From NCBI GenBank assembly GCA_964629475.1, contig CAZVQW010000004.1, forward strand, positions 1-64,000: a stretch of 64,000 nt of DNA. The letters are read 5' to 3'. Origin of the DNA: SMWD01 sp964629475 (lineage in GTDB: Bacteria; Pseudomonadota; Gammaproteobacteria; Steroidobacterales; GCA-2729495). Made by a program: the position numbers and the translations under genes. The notes under the pieces were generated by a model. The model did not search any database. It saw nothing but the letters and a program-made list of their open reading frames with translations, and was not told the origin of the DNA. Shown piece after piece: positions 1-10,154 of this stretch (position 1 is its first letter; every line of letters starts with the position of its first letter).

Positions 1-148
1 CGACTAATGACTTCCGGAGGCGAGGGGCATATCCCCGGTCCCGCCCGGCGGCAATCCATTCTGCGGGGTAACCGGATAGAGAAATTGACCGTATGGCGCT
101 CCTTGCCTATCGTCATAGTGGCGTTTCCGCCGGATTCCTTCTGCTCAA

Positions 149-943
149 ATGTCGCAACTGAACATACTCGCCATCGTCGGTTCGTACCGTAACGAAGAAA
201 GTTACAGCTACAAGACACTGAAGCGCATCGAAGAACAAATGAATGCGTTGCATCCGACGCAGTTTGAATTTGTGTTTCTACAGCGGACCGGGCTGCCATT
301 CTGCGATGGCTGTCTGTCGTGTGTTCGAAAGGGTGAGGGGTTTTGCCCCGAGTTTGAAACAATCGATCCAATCGTAAAGAAAATTGAAGCCGCAGACGGC
401 ATCGCGCTGGCTGCGCCTGTGTACACATTTAATGTTACCGGACTCATGAAGAATTTTTGTGAATACTTCATGTACAAACGTAATCGACCAAGCTTTTTCG
501 GCAAGAAGGCAATTGTAGTTACGGCAGCTTCCGGTGGTGGACACAAGGTCGTACTCGATTTTCTGCAGCGCACTGCCGGTGCCTGGGGATGTGATGTCGT
601 CGGGCGACTGGGTATATCGTCATCACAGATACAACGTGAGACCTATATTGAGAAAGTCGATACCGCGGCCCGGGATGTTGCGGGGAAGTTTTTGACTGCC
701 ATTATCAATGCAGATCAGCAATCGCCGGATTTTGCCGATCTGATCAATTTCCGTGCGATGCAAAATATGACGATAGCCAAGGCAAAGACACTGAATTATC
801 GCTATTGGGCTGAACGAGGCTGGCTGGATGCTGATTACTATACCGACGCACCGTTAAATCCTGTGACGCGGCTGATGGTTGGTTTCATCGCATGGCGAAT
901 TCGCAATGCACGAAAGAGAGGCAAAATTAATCCTGTACGCTAA
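149..943 (+). CDS. NADPH-dependent FMN reductase-like iron-sulfur flavoprotein
   Basis: Flavodoxin-fold protein of 264 residues. The N-terminus has the flavin phosphate-binding loop IVGSYR at about residues 9-14, and a compact cysteine cluster at residues 52, 55, 58 and 66 (C-x2-C-x2-C-x7-C). That spacing is typical of iron-sulfur flavoproteins and related multimeric NAD(P)H:quinone oxidoreductases, so FMN and possibly a 4Fe-4S cluster are bound in the cytoplasm. The substrate cannot be read from sequence. The C-terminal 60 residues are a basic extension beyond the usual flavodoxin core. The ATG has no clear Shine-Dalgarno sequence. A Rossmann-fold gene follows 43 bases downstream on the same strand, so the two may be co-transcribed. 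Confidence 0.8.
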   Translation: MSQLNILAIVGSYRNEESYSYKTLKRIEEQMNALHPTQFEFVFLQRTGLPFCDGCLSCVRKGEGFCPEFETIDPIVKKIEAADGIALAAPVYTFNVTGLMKNFCEYFMYKRNRPSFFGKKAIVVTAASGGGHKVVLDFLQRTAGAWGCDVVGRLGISSSQIQRETYIEKVDTAARDVAGKFLTAIINADQQSPDFADLINFRAMQNMTIAKAKTLNYRYWAERGWLDADYYTDAPLNPVTRLMVGFIAWRIRNARKRGKINPVR

Positions 944-986
944 ACTTGGCCGTAACCGGGTTTGCCCGCAGCAGAGTGAATTTTGA

Positions 987-1778
987 ATGATGAAAGTAGT
1001 TCTGAAGATCGTTGGTATATTAGTCCTGATCATCGCATTGCTTCTTGGCGGCGTTGCATTGACGCTCGAAGCGAAGTTGCCGATGAGTACGCTTGATGTG
1101 CAACCGTTGTCGCAGACACGGATGACGAATGATCCGATGTCTGTCCTGATCTTCGGCGCAACCCGTAACACCGGGCTGATGGCAGCACGACTGTTCAATG
1201 CGCGTGGCGATAACGTCACCGCTTTCGTCCGACCCACGTCGAACACGGCGGAACTCGAGAAGATCGAGGTGGACATGGTTGTCGGTGATGCCCTGGATAT
1301 CGAGACGGTGCGTGCTGCCTTTGTCGGCCGTGACTATGAGGCTATTCTGACGACGATCGGTTGCATGACATGCGATCCGGCACCGGACTACCAGGGTAAT
1401 GCGAACATCATAACGGTCGCGAAGGAGGTCGGGATCAGGCGCATTGTGCTGGTGACGACAATCGGCGCCGGCGATAGTTCTGCCGCGCTACCGGCACTGT
1501 CGGCACGGTTTATGGCAGGAGTTTTGCCGCTGAAAACACGGGCCGAAGACTATCTGCGCACCAGCGGGCTCGATTACACGATTATTCGCCCCGGTGGTTT
1601 GCGTTCCGGCACACGCACCGGCAATGGAGTGCTGACCGAGGACCGGGATGCTTTCGGCTATATTTCTCGCGAAGATCTGTCGGAGTTGATTGTAGCGACG
1701 ATCGACGACCCCGGTACGACCGGTAAGACATTCGCTGCTGTCGATCCAAACCGGCGATTTCCGTGGGAGGATCATTAG
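987..1778 (+). CDS. Membrane-anchored NAD(P)-binding Rossmann protein (atypical SDR, NmrA-like)
   Basis: 263 residues. A hydrophobic segment at residues 4-27 looks like a membrane anchor. It is followed by a Rossmann domain whose dinucleotide-binding loop GATRNTGLMAA begins near residue 57, the spacing of atypical short-chain dehydrogenases that bind NAD(P)H. Related proteins act as redox sensors or reductases, and no classical YxxxK catalytic pair is evident. Two adjacent ATG codons (987 and 990) are possible starts. It lies directly after the flavoprotein gene, which suggests a shared redox role, but no specific substrate can be assigned. Confidence 0.75.
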   Translation: MMKVVLKIVGILVLIIALLLGGVALTLEAKLPMSTLDVQPLSQTRMTNDPMSVLIFGATRNTGLMAARLFNARGDNVTAFVRPTSNTAELEKIEVDMVVGDALDIETVRAAFVGRDYEAILTTIGCMTCDPAPDYQGNANIITVAKEVGIRRIVLVTTIGAGDSSAALPALSARFMAGVLPLKTRAEDYLRTSGLDYTIIRPGGLRSGTRTGNGVLTEDRDAFGYISREDLSELIVATIDDPGTTGKTFAAVDPNRRFPWEDH

Positions 1779-1792
1779 ATTCGCTACGCTGC

Positions 1793-3238
1793 TCAGCGAC
1801 TATAGGACTCTCTGCGCAGAATCTTGAGGAGTTGATCTTGCTCCAGGATGACAGCATCGGGTAATCCGTTCACGGCGGCAGTTAGCTCGGGTGAGAATTG
1901 GTTATTGGTTCGCGCCGATAATTCACCAATTGATTCACCGGCATTGGCCGGTACTGACCGAATGCGATTGTCGACAATCGAGGTTTTTTCTTCAGCCGTC
2001 AGTGGACGCAGACTCAGGATCGTGTCACGGAGTTGATTGTGGTATGAATCGGTACCGACCGCGATAAACCGGAATGTCGTGCTTCTGGCATTGACCCACA
2101 GGTAGTAAATGCTGACGGATTGCTCGCCTGACGGGTCCTCGATATGTACGAGGTAGGCCGGCCCGGCATCGAGCTCGACGGAGTACGCTTCGGTCGGTTC
2201 CAGGCCTGCTTCCGAGCGCAGTTTTTCGATGAAGGCCGCGGCGAGCTCTGCTGCGGGTCCGGGTCGTTGTGCGCCGCTCAGAATAACCAGGGCCTGGTTT
2301 GCCGGTGCGAAGGCGCCAACAAAATGCGGAGTATTCACCGCGTCCCAGCCGGCCGGAAAGTTAATCGAGAAGTCCATGTCCAGCTGTATGAACTGCTGAC
2401 CGCGCAGAATGCCCTGCATCGGATTGTCTGCACCCCAGGTCAGTCCGTCCAGTCGGTCCATCAGGGCCTGTTTGTCTTGTGCGAACGGCCGTGCCGGTGC
2501 CCAGTCAATGCTTGCAGCCTGCCGCCGGATATCTTCGATCCGCGTCGGAGTGGAGGGATGACTATCGAAGAAACCGACTTCGCGCTGCTCATCGGTTAAT
2601 AAGGTCACGGTACGTTCCAGGTTATACAGTGCCGTGCCAAGCGCTGCCGGATCGTAACCGGCCCGGGCGGCCAGTTGCAGTCCCATTTGGTCGGCTTCGT
2701 TTTCCTGGGCACGTTCGTATGATGCGATGTATGCCCTGCCGGCTGCTTCAATCGGGGCATTGATGGTATTGCCGATGTCTTCGCCGACGACTTTGCCGAT
2801 TGCGCGTCCGGGTTCTGTCAGGATGTTGGACTCGATGCTTTGCCGGGTCTGGCGCACACGATGACGTTGCGTGACGTGACTGATTTCGTGAGCAAGAATG
2901 CCGGCCAGTTCATCTTCGCTGTTAATGAGCGCCAGCAGGCCGCGCGATACATAAATATGGCCGCTTGGTGTGGCAAACGCATAGGGTTCGCCCTGATCGA
3001 TAATTTTGAAACGAAAGCGGTAGGGTGTCGAATCGAGACCCGTGATGAGTCGTCGGCCGATGGCATCGATGTATGAAGTCAGGAATTCTGCCGGGTATAC
3101 ACCGACCTGTTCCTCGGATTGTTGAGCAATTCTGACACCGGCTTGTTTTTCGTCATCGACGGTAACCTGGCCGGGTCCACTGCATGCCGTTAGCAATACA
3201 GTCGCTAACGTTGCTTGCAGGCATCGTATTTTCTTCAT
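1793..3238 (-). CDS. M48-family metalloprotease lipoprotein (BepA/YfgC-like)
   Basis: The reading frame is open further upstream, but the ATG at 3238 gives a clean lipoprotein signal peptide ending LLTAC (Cys about residue 19), so I take this as the start (481 residues). The zinc-protease motif HEISH is at about residues 117-121, with a downstream ENEAD supplying the third zinc ligand near residue 180. This is the M48 arrangement seen in the periplasmic chaperone/protease BepA and in LoiP. The C-terminal half resembles the substrate-recognition region of predicted Zn-dependent proteases. Expected role: quality control of outer-membrane proteins. It is convergent with the preceding gene (14-base gap) and divergent from an MFS gene. 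Confidence 0.85.
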   Translation of the reverse strand: MKKIRCLQATLATVLLTACSGPGQVTVDDEKQAGVRIAQQSEEQVGVYPAEFLTSYIDAIGRRLITGLDSTPYRFRFKIIDQGEPYAFATPSGHIYVSRGLLALINSEDELAGILAHEISHVTQRHRVRQTRQSIESNILTEPGRAIGKVVGEDIGNTINAPIEAAGRAYIASYERAQENEADQMGLQLAARAGYDPAALGTALYNLERTVTLLTDEQREVGFFDSHPSTPTRIEDIRRQAASIDWAPARPFAQDKQALMDRLDGLTWGADNPMQGILRGQQFIQLDMDFSINFPAGWDAVNTPHFVGAFAPANQALVILSGAQRPGPAAELAAAFIEKLRSEAGLEPTEAYSVELDAGPAYLVHIEDPSGEQSVSIYYLWVNARSTTFRFIAVGTDSYHNQLRDTILSLRPLTAEEKTSIVDNRIRSVPANAGESIGELSARTNNQFSPELTAAVNGLPDAVILEQDQLLKILRRESYSR

Positions 3239-3392
3239 GTCAGCTGTCCAGTCAGCCCGGGTCGCGGACTGTCTCACGAGGTTGGCGATGATGTCGCCCC
3301 GACATGCAACCGTCAAACCGACCGGCCGTATTGCGGTCACATAATGTCGCAGCTGGGCCCGCAGTGTGACTGATCGTAGGTTCGACATTAGT

Positions 3393-4730
3393 ATGCGGTA
3401 TATGGAAGCATCCACCGCAACAAAATCCCTGGGCCCGATTCAATTAGCTCCCGGCGTGCGCCCGGCAAACGTGTTGGCAAAATTGTTTATTGCGTTCGTC
3501 GGCATCGCCATGCTGGCTGGCGTGCCCTTGCTCAACGGCTACCTGTTGACGGAGCATCTGAATTTACCGCGTGGCCAGCAGGGTGCTGTAACCGGTGACC
3601 TGTCATTCTGGGTTGAAATCGTCGCAGTCTGCCTGTTCTATCCGTTCGGTATGCTCGCCGATCGTATCGGGCGGCGGCCGGTGATTACCTTCGGCCTGAT
3701 TATGATCAGTATCGGTTATGCCCTGATGCCATTTGCCACGACAGTCAGCGAGTTACTAGGAGCCCGTATCGTGTTTGCGGTTGGCATGGCGTCGACGGCC
3801 GGTATTCTTGCCACATTGACCAACGACTATCCGCAGGAACAATCACGTGGCAAGTTGATCGCCCTGTCAAGCATGTCGAATATTCTCGGCTCTGCCGGTC
3901 TCATGGCCGGATTGATCATTCGAATCCCGTCTGTTTTGGTTGATCGTGGAATTGATCCGGTAACGAGCGGCAAAGTCATGTTCCTGACGGCCGCGGCGTT
4001 GTGTTTCGTGACGGCTATCGGGGCACGCTTCGGTCTGGCACCCGGCACACCGGTAGCACGACGTGAGCGCGCCGCTATACGGACGCTGGTTTCCAGCGGG
4101 TTGCGTGGCGCGAAGAACCCGCGCATAACGCTGGCCTACGCCGGCGCTTTTGCCGCGCGCGGCGATCTCGTGGTCAAGGCCGCATTTCTTTCCTTGTGGG
4201 CAATCCAGGATGGGCTTGCGCGGGACATGAATCCGGCTCAAGCGATGGCGCGCTTCGGTATCATAATGATCATCATGAGTGTGGTCAGTTTTATCTCGGC
4301 ACCACTATTCGGATGGCTCATCGATCGAATAAATCGCGTGTCGGCTACAATAATCGCGCTGACATTTGCGTCAATGGGTTACCTGTCGATGTACCTCATT
4401 ACGTCACCGCTGGATTTCATCATGCTGCCGTATTTCATTGTGATCTCGCTCGGTTCGAGCTTCATGATGAAGTCATCACTAAGTCTGGTTGGTCAGGAGG
4501 CGCCGATCTCCGAACGCGGCAGTGTGATTGCGATGAACAGTATCTTCGGCGCTATCGGTATCCTGGTGTTTACGGTTGTCGGCGGCCGCCTGTATGACCT
4601 GTTCGCGCCGTGGGCACCCTTCGTTCTTGCGGGTGCCTATCAGCTGGTGCTGCTGGTCGCGGCTGTGATCGTCAGAATCGTCGCACCCGGCCGCGATATC
4701 TACTCCAGTGCCGGCTCGGTTCCGCGCTGA
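3393..4730 (+). CDS. MFS transporter
   Basis: About 445 residues with twelve predicted membrane segments. The conserved MFS loop between segments 2 and 3 is visible as GMLADRIGRRPV, followed by a second DRI-type loop near the middle (LFGWLIDRINRVSA). This is the drug/metabolite exporter arrangement, and the substrate is unknown. A GTG at 3366 and ATGs at 3393 and 3402 are all in frame and none has a good ribosome-binding site, so the start is uncertain. The gene is divergent from the M48 protease with about 150 bases between the chosen starts. Confidence 0.85.
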   Translation: MRYMEASTATKSLGPIQLAPGVRPANVLAKLFIAFVGIAMLAGVPLLNGYLLTEHLNLPRGQQGAVTGDLSFWVEIVAVCLFYPFGMLADRIGRRPVITFGLIMISIGYALMPFATTVSELLGARIVFAVGMASTAGILATLTNDYPQEQSRGKLIALSSMSNILGSAGLMAGLIIRIPSVLVDRGIDPVTSGKVMFLTAAALCFVTAIGARFGLAPGTPVARRERAAIRTLVSSGLRGAKNPRITLAYAGAFAARGDLVVKAAFLSLWAIQDGLARDMNPAQAMARFGIIMIIMSVVSFISAPLFGWLIDRINRVSATIIALTFASMGYLSMYLITSPLDFIMLPYFIVISLGSSFMMKSSLSLVGQEAPISERGSVIAMNSIFGAIGILVFTVVGGRLYDLFAPWAPFVLAGAYQLVLLVAAVIVRIVAPGRDIYSSAGSVPR

Positions 4731-4839
4731 CACGCGGGTTACCGCCGCCGCACTGGCTATTATGCAAGCGGATCGCTACATTACGTGCTGGATTTTTTGT
4801 CTGGTTCCTGACGGGCCGGATCACAGGGGAAACTAGAGT

Positions 4840-5433
4840 ATGAAATCAATGACAGGTCTGTGGATCGCCTGCGTTACCGTAGTGTTACTGATTGCTGGTT
4901 GTGATCAGATGCCGGGTGCGGGGCCGGACACGCTTATCGTCGATCTGGCCGCTGTCGCCAAGGCGACCGGGAAGGAACAATCGATGCAAGACGAGGCGCA
5001 AATTGCACGCGAGGAGATGAATGCTCAGCTCACAGAATCAGCCCGGAACCTCGAACAGCAGATCGAGCAGGAGCGTGCCAAGTTTGGTGATACGCCAACT
5101 GAAGAGCAGCAATTGCAATTGCAGCAGATGACGCAGCAGGCACAGCAGCAGTTTGGGCAACTACAGGCTGAAGCTCAGCAGAAAATGCAGCAAAATGAGA
5201 TCAACCTGGTGCTGGAATATCGTGAACAGGTCAAACCATTTGCCGAGAAAATTGCCCGTTCGCGCGGCGCGAGCGTTGTACATTTGACCGATCAATCCGT
5301 GTTCTGGCTCGATCCGGCCGTTGATATAACGGGCGAGGTTATCGACGCATTGCGAGCGGAGAACGTATTTGCAAATCCGGATTCGGGTACGGAAGCAGTT
5401 CAGGACTCCGGGGCGCCAGCCACAGAAGAATAA
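4840..5433 (+). CDS. OmpH/Skp-like periplasmic lipoprotein
   Basis: 197 residues. A lipoprotein signal ends LLIAGC (Cys about residue 21). Residues 45-140 are rich in Gln, Glu and Ala (QQAQQQFGQLQAEAQQ) and predicted to form long helices, as in Skp/OmpH chaperones, whose coiled-coil arms hold unfolded outer-membrane proteins. The core around VDLAAVAKATG resembles the OmpH start VDxxxVxxxT. Skp itself is soluble; here the protein appears lipid-anchored. A ribosome-binding sequence AGGGGAAACTAG precedes the ATG. The C-terminus is a short acidic tail. Confidence 0.7.
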   Translation: MKSMTGLWIACVTVVLLIAGCDQMPGAGPDTLIVDLAAVAKATGKEQSMQDEAQIAREEMNAQLTESARNLEQQIEQERAKFGDTPTEEQQLQLQQMTQQAQQQFGQLQAEAQQKMQQNEINLVLEYREQVKPFAEKIARSRGASVVHLTDQSVFWLDPAVDITGEVIDALRAENVFANPDSGTEAVQDSGAPATEE

Positions 5434-5452
5434 TCCGGTGCCGACGCTTGAG

Positions 5453-6634
5453 TCAGGCTGATGAGTACATCTGTTCCGCGGCCTCTGTTCCGGCAGAGGC
5501 ATTGAGTGTGCCGTCGGCCTCGCTGAGGATTCTACCGAGCGCATTCAGGCAGAGCAGAACGTTGTCGCGGCGGCAGCTGTATCCCATTAAACCAATTCGC
5601 CAGACCTGCCCGGCCAGTGGCCCGAGACCGGCGCCGATTTCAAGGTCGTATTCATTGAGCAGGCGCGCCCGAATCACGGCATCATCCAGACCATCCGGAA
5701 TCCGAACAGTGTTGAGTTGCGGAAGACGCCATTCCGGTTCGACGACAAGTTTCATGCCGAGCGCCTCAAGACCGGCAACCAGCGCGCGATGATGATGTGC
5801 GTGGCGCTGCCATGCATTCTTGAGGCCTTCTTCGTGCAGGATCAATAAAGCTTCATGTAGTGCGTACAGTGTGTTGACCGGTGCGGTGTGATGGTAGGTG
5901 CGCTTCGCGTTATCGCCCCAGTACCCCATGACGAGATCGAGATCGAGAAACCAGCTTTGTGCTTTGTATTCTCGGTTGCGAATGCGTTCGACAGCGCGGT
6001 CACCGAATGTCACCGGCGCAATGCCGGGTACGCACGACAGGCATTTTTGCGTACCGGAATACATAGCATCGGCACCCCAGCCGTCGGCATCGACATCGAT
6101 GCCGCCGAGCGAGGTCACAGTATCGACGATGGACAGGCAATCGTGATGTGCTGCCAGTGCACACAGTGCCCGCGCATCGGATCGTGCGCCGGTCGATGTT
6201 TCGGCATGCACAAAAGCGACGATGCTGGCCTCCTGATGAGCACGTAGTGCGTCCTCGACCTTGTTCGGATCGACGGGCTGTCCCCATTCATCCTCGACGA
6301 GGATCGCAAGTGCGCCGCAGCGTTCGACATTCTCAAGCATTCGACCACCGAAAACGCCGTTCTGTGCGACGATCACAGTATCGCCCGGTCCGATGAGGTT
6401 GACGAAGCACGTTTCCATGCCAGCCGAACCAGGCGCCGACACCGGTAGCGTGAGCGCGTTGCTGGTCTGAAATGCAAACTGCAGCAAACCCTTCAGTTCA
6501 TCCATCATTGCGACAAAGGCAGGATCGAGGTGGCCGATCGTCGGTTGGGCCAGTGCCGCCAGTACGCGCTCGGGTACGTCGGATGGACCGGGGCCCATGA
6601 GCGTACGTCGTGGTGGCATGAATGATGCAGGCAT
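5453..6634 (-). CDS. Class V aminotransferase, alanine-glyoxylate / serine-pyruvate type
   Basis: 393 residues, PLP-dependent fold type I. The Schiff-base lysine is in SGTQKCLS (about Lys197), with the cofactor-binding Asp in SIVDTV (about 171). The N-terminal motif MGPGPSDVPERVL and the substrate region HLDPAF match the alanine-glyoxylate/serine-glyoxylate aminotransferase family; related members act on aminoethylphosphonate or purine-derived ureidoglycine. Likely reaction: transfer of an amino group to glyoxylate or pyruvate. It lies 39 bases downstream of the TPR lipoprotein gene on the same strand, so co-transcription is possible. Convergent with the Skp-like gene. Confidence 0.85.
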   Translation of the reverse strand: MPASFMPPRRTLMGPGPSDVPERVLAALAQPTIGHLDPAFVAMMDELKGLLQFAFQTSNALTLPVSAPGSAGMETCFVNLIGPGDTVIVAQNGVFGGRMLENVERCGALAILVEDEWGQPVDPNKVEDALRAHQEASIVAFVHAETSTGARSDARALCALAAHHDCLSIVDTVTSLGGIDVDADGWGADAMYSGTQKCLSCVPGIAPVTFGDRAVERIRNREYKAQSWFLDLDLVMGYWGDNAKRTYHHTAPVNTLYALHEALLILHEEGLKNAWQRHAHHHRALVAGLEALGMKLVVEPEWRLPQLNTVRIPDGLDDAVIRARLLNEYDLEIGAGLGPLAGQVWRIGLMGYSCRRDNVLLCLNALGRILSEADGTLNASAGTEAAEQMYSSA

Positions 6635-6673
6635 GGTCAGATCAGGTGCTGTTGTCGTGCTGGGAAATAATTG

Positions 6674-9061
6674 TCAGTTATCAGATTGCTTGAGTATTGC
6701 GCGGGCCTCTTCGATGCCTGGAAAATCTTCTTCGGCCATGCTGATGGACTGGTTAAGTTCGTCCCGGCCGCGTTCAAGTATCTTCGATTTCACCAACGCC
6801 ATGCCAAGGTGGTAATGGAGTAGCGCAATTTGATCATTCGCGGCGACCGCTGATTGGAGCACGCGGGTCGCATTCTCGTAGTCGCCATTCCGATAGTAGG
6901 CCCAGCCAAGTGTGTCGAGTAATGCAGCCTGATCGCTGGTTTCGAACTGTTTAGCAAGCTCAAGTGCACGTGCATGACTTTCAGCATCTGTCCGGTAGTC
7001 GAGCATCAGCGCGGCCAGGTTATTGGCAGCAATGGCGCTGTTCGCATCATCAGCGAGAAGCTTTTCATAGGCTTCAATTGCAGATTCGAACTGTTCGGCG
7101 CGCTCAAATTCGGCAGCCATTAACAGGGTCAGCGCTTGATCCTTCGGGTTTGCGGCAATACCGCGCTTGTATATTTCAAGGCGCTTGGCCGGATCGTTTG
7201 GATACAAGGCGGACAGTGCGGCATAAGCTCGTGTCGCATTGGGTTGCAACGAGATAATTTCCTCATACAGCCTGGCTGCGGAGGATGTTTCACCCTGTTG
7301 CGCATACACAGCGGCTAGCAGCAGACGCGGTGTGAGTTGAGTAGGGTACTGGTCAAGATGTGAGCGCAGGAACGTGACTGCCTCGTCGGAGCGACCTTCG
7401 TCGACAAGAATGGCAACGAGGCCCTGCAGCGGTTCCGGAGCCTCCGGGCTTTTTTCCAGCGCAGCCTTATAGGCATCGATGGCCTCCTGGCTGGATTGCT
7501 TGGCCTGTAATACACGGCCAAGTTGGAAATCGGCCAGACCGGTCTCGTCACCTAAATCCAGCATCGTGCGCGCCTGTATTTCGGCGCCCTCGACATCGCC
7601 TTGCAATAACAGGGCCTGGATCAGGCTGGATGCTGCGCGGCGATCCTCCGGAGCTGCCGAGAGTTGTTCGCGCAACACTTCTTCTGCCATCGGTACGTCG
7701 CCGCTTCTAGCCAGCAGGTCGGCAAGTTCGTTTGATGCCACCGGGTGCGCAGGATTCAATTCGATCAGGCGTCGATAGGCATCCTGCGCCAGTTCCCTGT
7801 TATTTCCGGCATTGTGTGAGCGTGCCAGTAACAGCAGGGCTCGTTCGGATTCCGGTTGCCCGCGAAGAATCGTCCGCAGGTCTGCGACTGCATCGTCAAA
7901 TCTTTTTTCCGTATAAGCGAATGCAGCGCGCATCATCAACGCATCTGCATTGTCCTGTTCGTCGGCAAGAATGTCGGCGATGATCGCTCTTGTCTCATCC
8001 GGGTTATTTTGCTGAAGCCTGATGGCGGCAATCCGGTTTCGAGCGGTGAGGCCGATGGGTGATTTTGGCTCGGTTTTCGCAATTTGTTCGTAGGTTGCGA
8101 GTGCGTCATCCTGTTTCTCGAGGTTTTCGTATAGCTGGCCGAGTGCCAGTTGAAGCTCCATAGCTTCAGGAAGGTCAGCAACATATTCCCGCAAAGTATT
8201 TTCTGCGGCTTCCGGGCCGTGTTGGGTGCCCATAAATCGGACGAATGCGATGCGGCGTTGAACATCTTGTGGATCATGCTCGACATAGTTTCGATAGATC
8301 GTCTCCGCTTCATCTATACGTTCCTGCGTCACGTATAGCTGGGCAAGCGCCAGCGGGAAGCTTTCTTCGTCCGGGTAGTCGGCAGCCAGTGCCTTGAGAT
8401 CTGCTTCAATCTCATCGTGGCGTTCGGCCGAAATCAGGATCAGGACGCGAAATTGTCGAAGTTGCTTGGCGCCCTCGGCATCCGCTGACTTGATACCGTT
8501 CTGGATCAGCAGCATCGCCGCATCAGTATCGCCTTTCGCCATGCTCAGTCCCGCCTTGAACATGATTGCATCGACCAGCTTCGGGTCTTTGGCAAGTGCG
8601 GCATCGGCTTCTGTCATCGCCGCATCGATGTCTTTATTCAGGTACTTGAAACGTGCCTGCAACAGCAGGACCTCAGCATTGTCAGGCGCCAGTTCTTTGG
8701 TGACGGCCGCCTGTTCAGCTGCGAGATCAGCGGCCTTGGCCAGAATATAGTAGTTGCCGAGCTTGATGTGTGATTCGAGGTGATTCGGGTCGGCATCGAT
8801 GGCGACTTGCAAATGCCCGATGGCCTTGCGGATGTTCTTTTCTTTCTCTTCGATCCGGGCGAGTAGAAAACGAACGTCGGCATTACGCGGTTCGATTTGT
8901 GCCGCATTCATTGCCTCGATTCGAGCGGTGACATAGTCCTCTTGTTCGTATAGCGCTTCAGCCTTTTCGAGGTAGTTGGCGGCACGCTCCTCCGGTGAAC
9001 CACACGCTGCCAGCAGCGTGCAAATCAGGATCGGGAAAATCGAGAAAAATCTGCTACCCAC
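6674..9061 (-). CDS. Large TPR-repeat lipoprotein (PrsT-like)
   Basis: 795 residues. The signal peptide ends TLLAAC (Cys about residue 20), then essentially the whole protein is tetratricopeptide repeats, with recurring A-x-A-x4-P patterns such as AIDADPNHLESHIKLG and LIELNPAHPVASNELA. Size and layout resemble PrsT, the TPR lipoprotein associated with PEP-CTERM/exosortase systems. Two proteins with PEP-CTERM-type tails occur in this window (10694 and 52004). No exosortase is present here, so the PrsT assignment rests on architecture. Alternative: a general envelope scaffold. It could be co-transcribed with the downstream aminotransferase. Confidence 0.75.
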   Translation of the reverse strand: MGSRFFSIFPILICTLLAACGSPEERAANYLEKAEALYEQEDYVTARIEAMNAAQIEPRNADVRFLLARIEEKEKNIRKAIGHLQVAIDADPNHLESHIKLGNYYILAKAADLAAEQAAVTKELAPDNAEVLLLQARFKYLNKDIDAAMTEADAALAKDPKLVDAIMFKAGLSMAKGDTDAAMLLIQNGIKSADAEGAKQLRQFRVLILISAERHDEIEADLKALAADYPDEESFPLALAQLYVTQERIDEAETIYRNYVEHDPQDVQRRIAFVRFMGTQHGPEAAENTLREYVADLPEAMELQLALGQLYENLEKQDDALATYEQIAKTEPKSPIGLTARNRIAAIRLQQNNPDETRAIIADILADEQDNADALMMRAAFAYTEKRFDDAVADLRTILRGQPESERALLLLARSHNAGNNRELAQDAYRRLIELNPAHPVASNELADLLARSGDVPMAEEVLREQLSAAPEDRRAASSLIQALLLQGDVEGAEIQARTMLDLGDETGLADFQLGRVLQAKQSSQEAIDAYKAALEKSPEAPEPLQGLVAILVDEGRSDEAVTFLRSHLDQYPTQLTPRLLLAAVYAQQGETSSAARLYEEIISLQPNATRAYAALSALYPNDPAKRLEIYKRGIAANPKDQALTLLMAAEFERAEQFESAIEAYEKLLADDANSAIAANNLAALMLDYRTDAESHARALELAKQFETSDQAALLDTLGWAYYRNGDYENATRVLQSAVAANDQIALLHYHLGMALVKSKILERGRDELNQSISMAEEDFPGIEEARAILKQSDN

Positions 9062-9256
9062 GGGGTTGTCTCCTTGAATCCGGTGGAAATTCTTTACTAC
9101 GGGTTCCGGTCAGCTGCAGAACCACTGTCTTGTCTGCGAAGGAAGATAGCCTGTTCACAGACCTAATACCATCATGTGTACTCTTATTCATGTATACAAG
9201 GAGTTCCCCCCCCTGTCTCTCATATTTAGTTGACCCGCATCGGCACTGACTTATGG

Positions 9257-10033
9257 CTATTTGATACGGCGCCAGTTTTGAGTCGGTGACTGGCGCGGTT
9301 TCCAGCCATGATACGGATGACGAGCAACGAGTTTCTCGTCTTTAAACAATAATACAAGTACAGCACCGACGACGAAGCCACCGATATGTGCCCAGAATGC
9401 CGTACCGCCGCCGTGTGCGCCGATCGAGCCGACGCCGCCAATGAGTTGTACCAGGAACCAGTAGCCGAGCATGAATATTGCCGGCACCGCTATGGTCGTG
9501 ACATAAAACCCAAGAAATATGAACATGTGCACGTGGACGCGCGGGTAGAGGAGTACGTATGCGCCCATGACACCGCCAATCGCCCCGGACGCGCCGACCA
9601 TCGGCACGGCAGACTCGGTGTTGGACAGAATCTGGAACAGGGCGGCTGCGATGCCGCATAACAGGTAGAAGACGATGAAACGACCGTGCCCCATCGAGTC
9701 CTCGACATTATTGCCGAAGATCCACATAAACCACATGTTGCCGATCAGGTGCATCCAGCCGCCGTGCATGAACATTGATGTGATGACCGTATGCCAGCTG
9801 CTATCATCCGCGATGACGCACCATAAGTTCTGGCTAATCTGAAAGCGGGTTCCGATCGGCACGGTGTTCAGCAGATCGCCGGGTATCAGGCCGAGTGTGC
9901 AGACAGATCGACTGAGCGCCGGTTCACTGCCGAGTCCCTGCAGTAATACCCAGGCCAGAATATTGAGTGCAATAATCGCGTAGGTTACGTACGGCGTCAG
10001 GAAGTGGGGGTTGTCGTCTCGGATCGGGAACAT
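9257..10033 (-). CDS. Rhomboid-family intramembrane serine protease
   Basis: 258 residues with about six membrane segments. The catalytic serine is in GASGAIGG (about Ser149) and the catalytic histidine in FWAHIGGF (about His216). The oxyanion-region motif HGGWMHLIGNMWFMWIFG is at about residues 90-107. These are the defining rhomboid features, so it should cleave membrane-protein substrates within or next to the bilayer of the inner membrane. The substrate is unknown. The next gene on this strand is the TPR lipoprotein about 195 bases downstream. It is divergent from a DUF1304 gene. Confidence 0.92.
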   Translation of the reverse strand: MFPIRDDNPHFLTPYVTYAIIALNILAWVLLQGLGSEPALSRSVCTLGLIPGDLLNTVPIGTRFQISQNLWCVIADDSSWHTVITSMFMHGGWMHLIGNMWFMWIFGNNVEDSMGHGRFIVFYLLCGIAAALFQILSNTESAVPMVGASGAIGGVMGAYVLLYPRVHVHMFIFLGFYVTTIAVPAIFMLGYWFLVQLIGGVGSIGAHGGGTAFWAHIGGFVVGAVLVLLFKDEKLVARHPYHGWKPRQSPTQNWRRIK

Positions 10034-10154
10034 TCGTGGCTCGTTCGAAGTGGGACCAGAGCTTTTGGAGAATCCGGAGCAGGATGGACTGCGACAGAAG
10101 GTGGATCAACAAAGTTTAGCGCGTGGCATTCAGTTACTCAAAGGTGGATGTAAA

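Noticed and set aside
7..192. Short frame at the left edge
   Set aside because: No ribosome-binding site or family features and overlaps the flavoprotein start; the first 148 bases are treated as non-coding.
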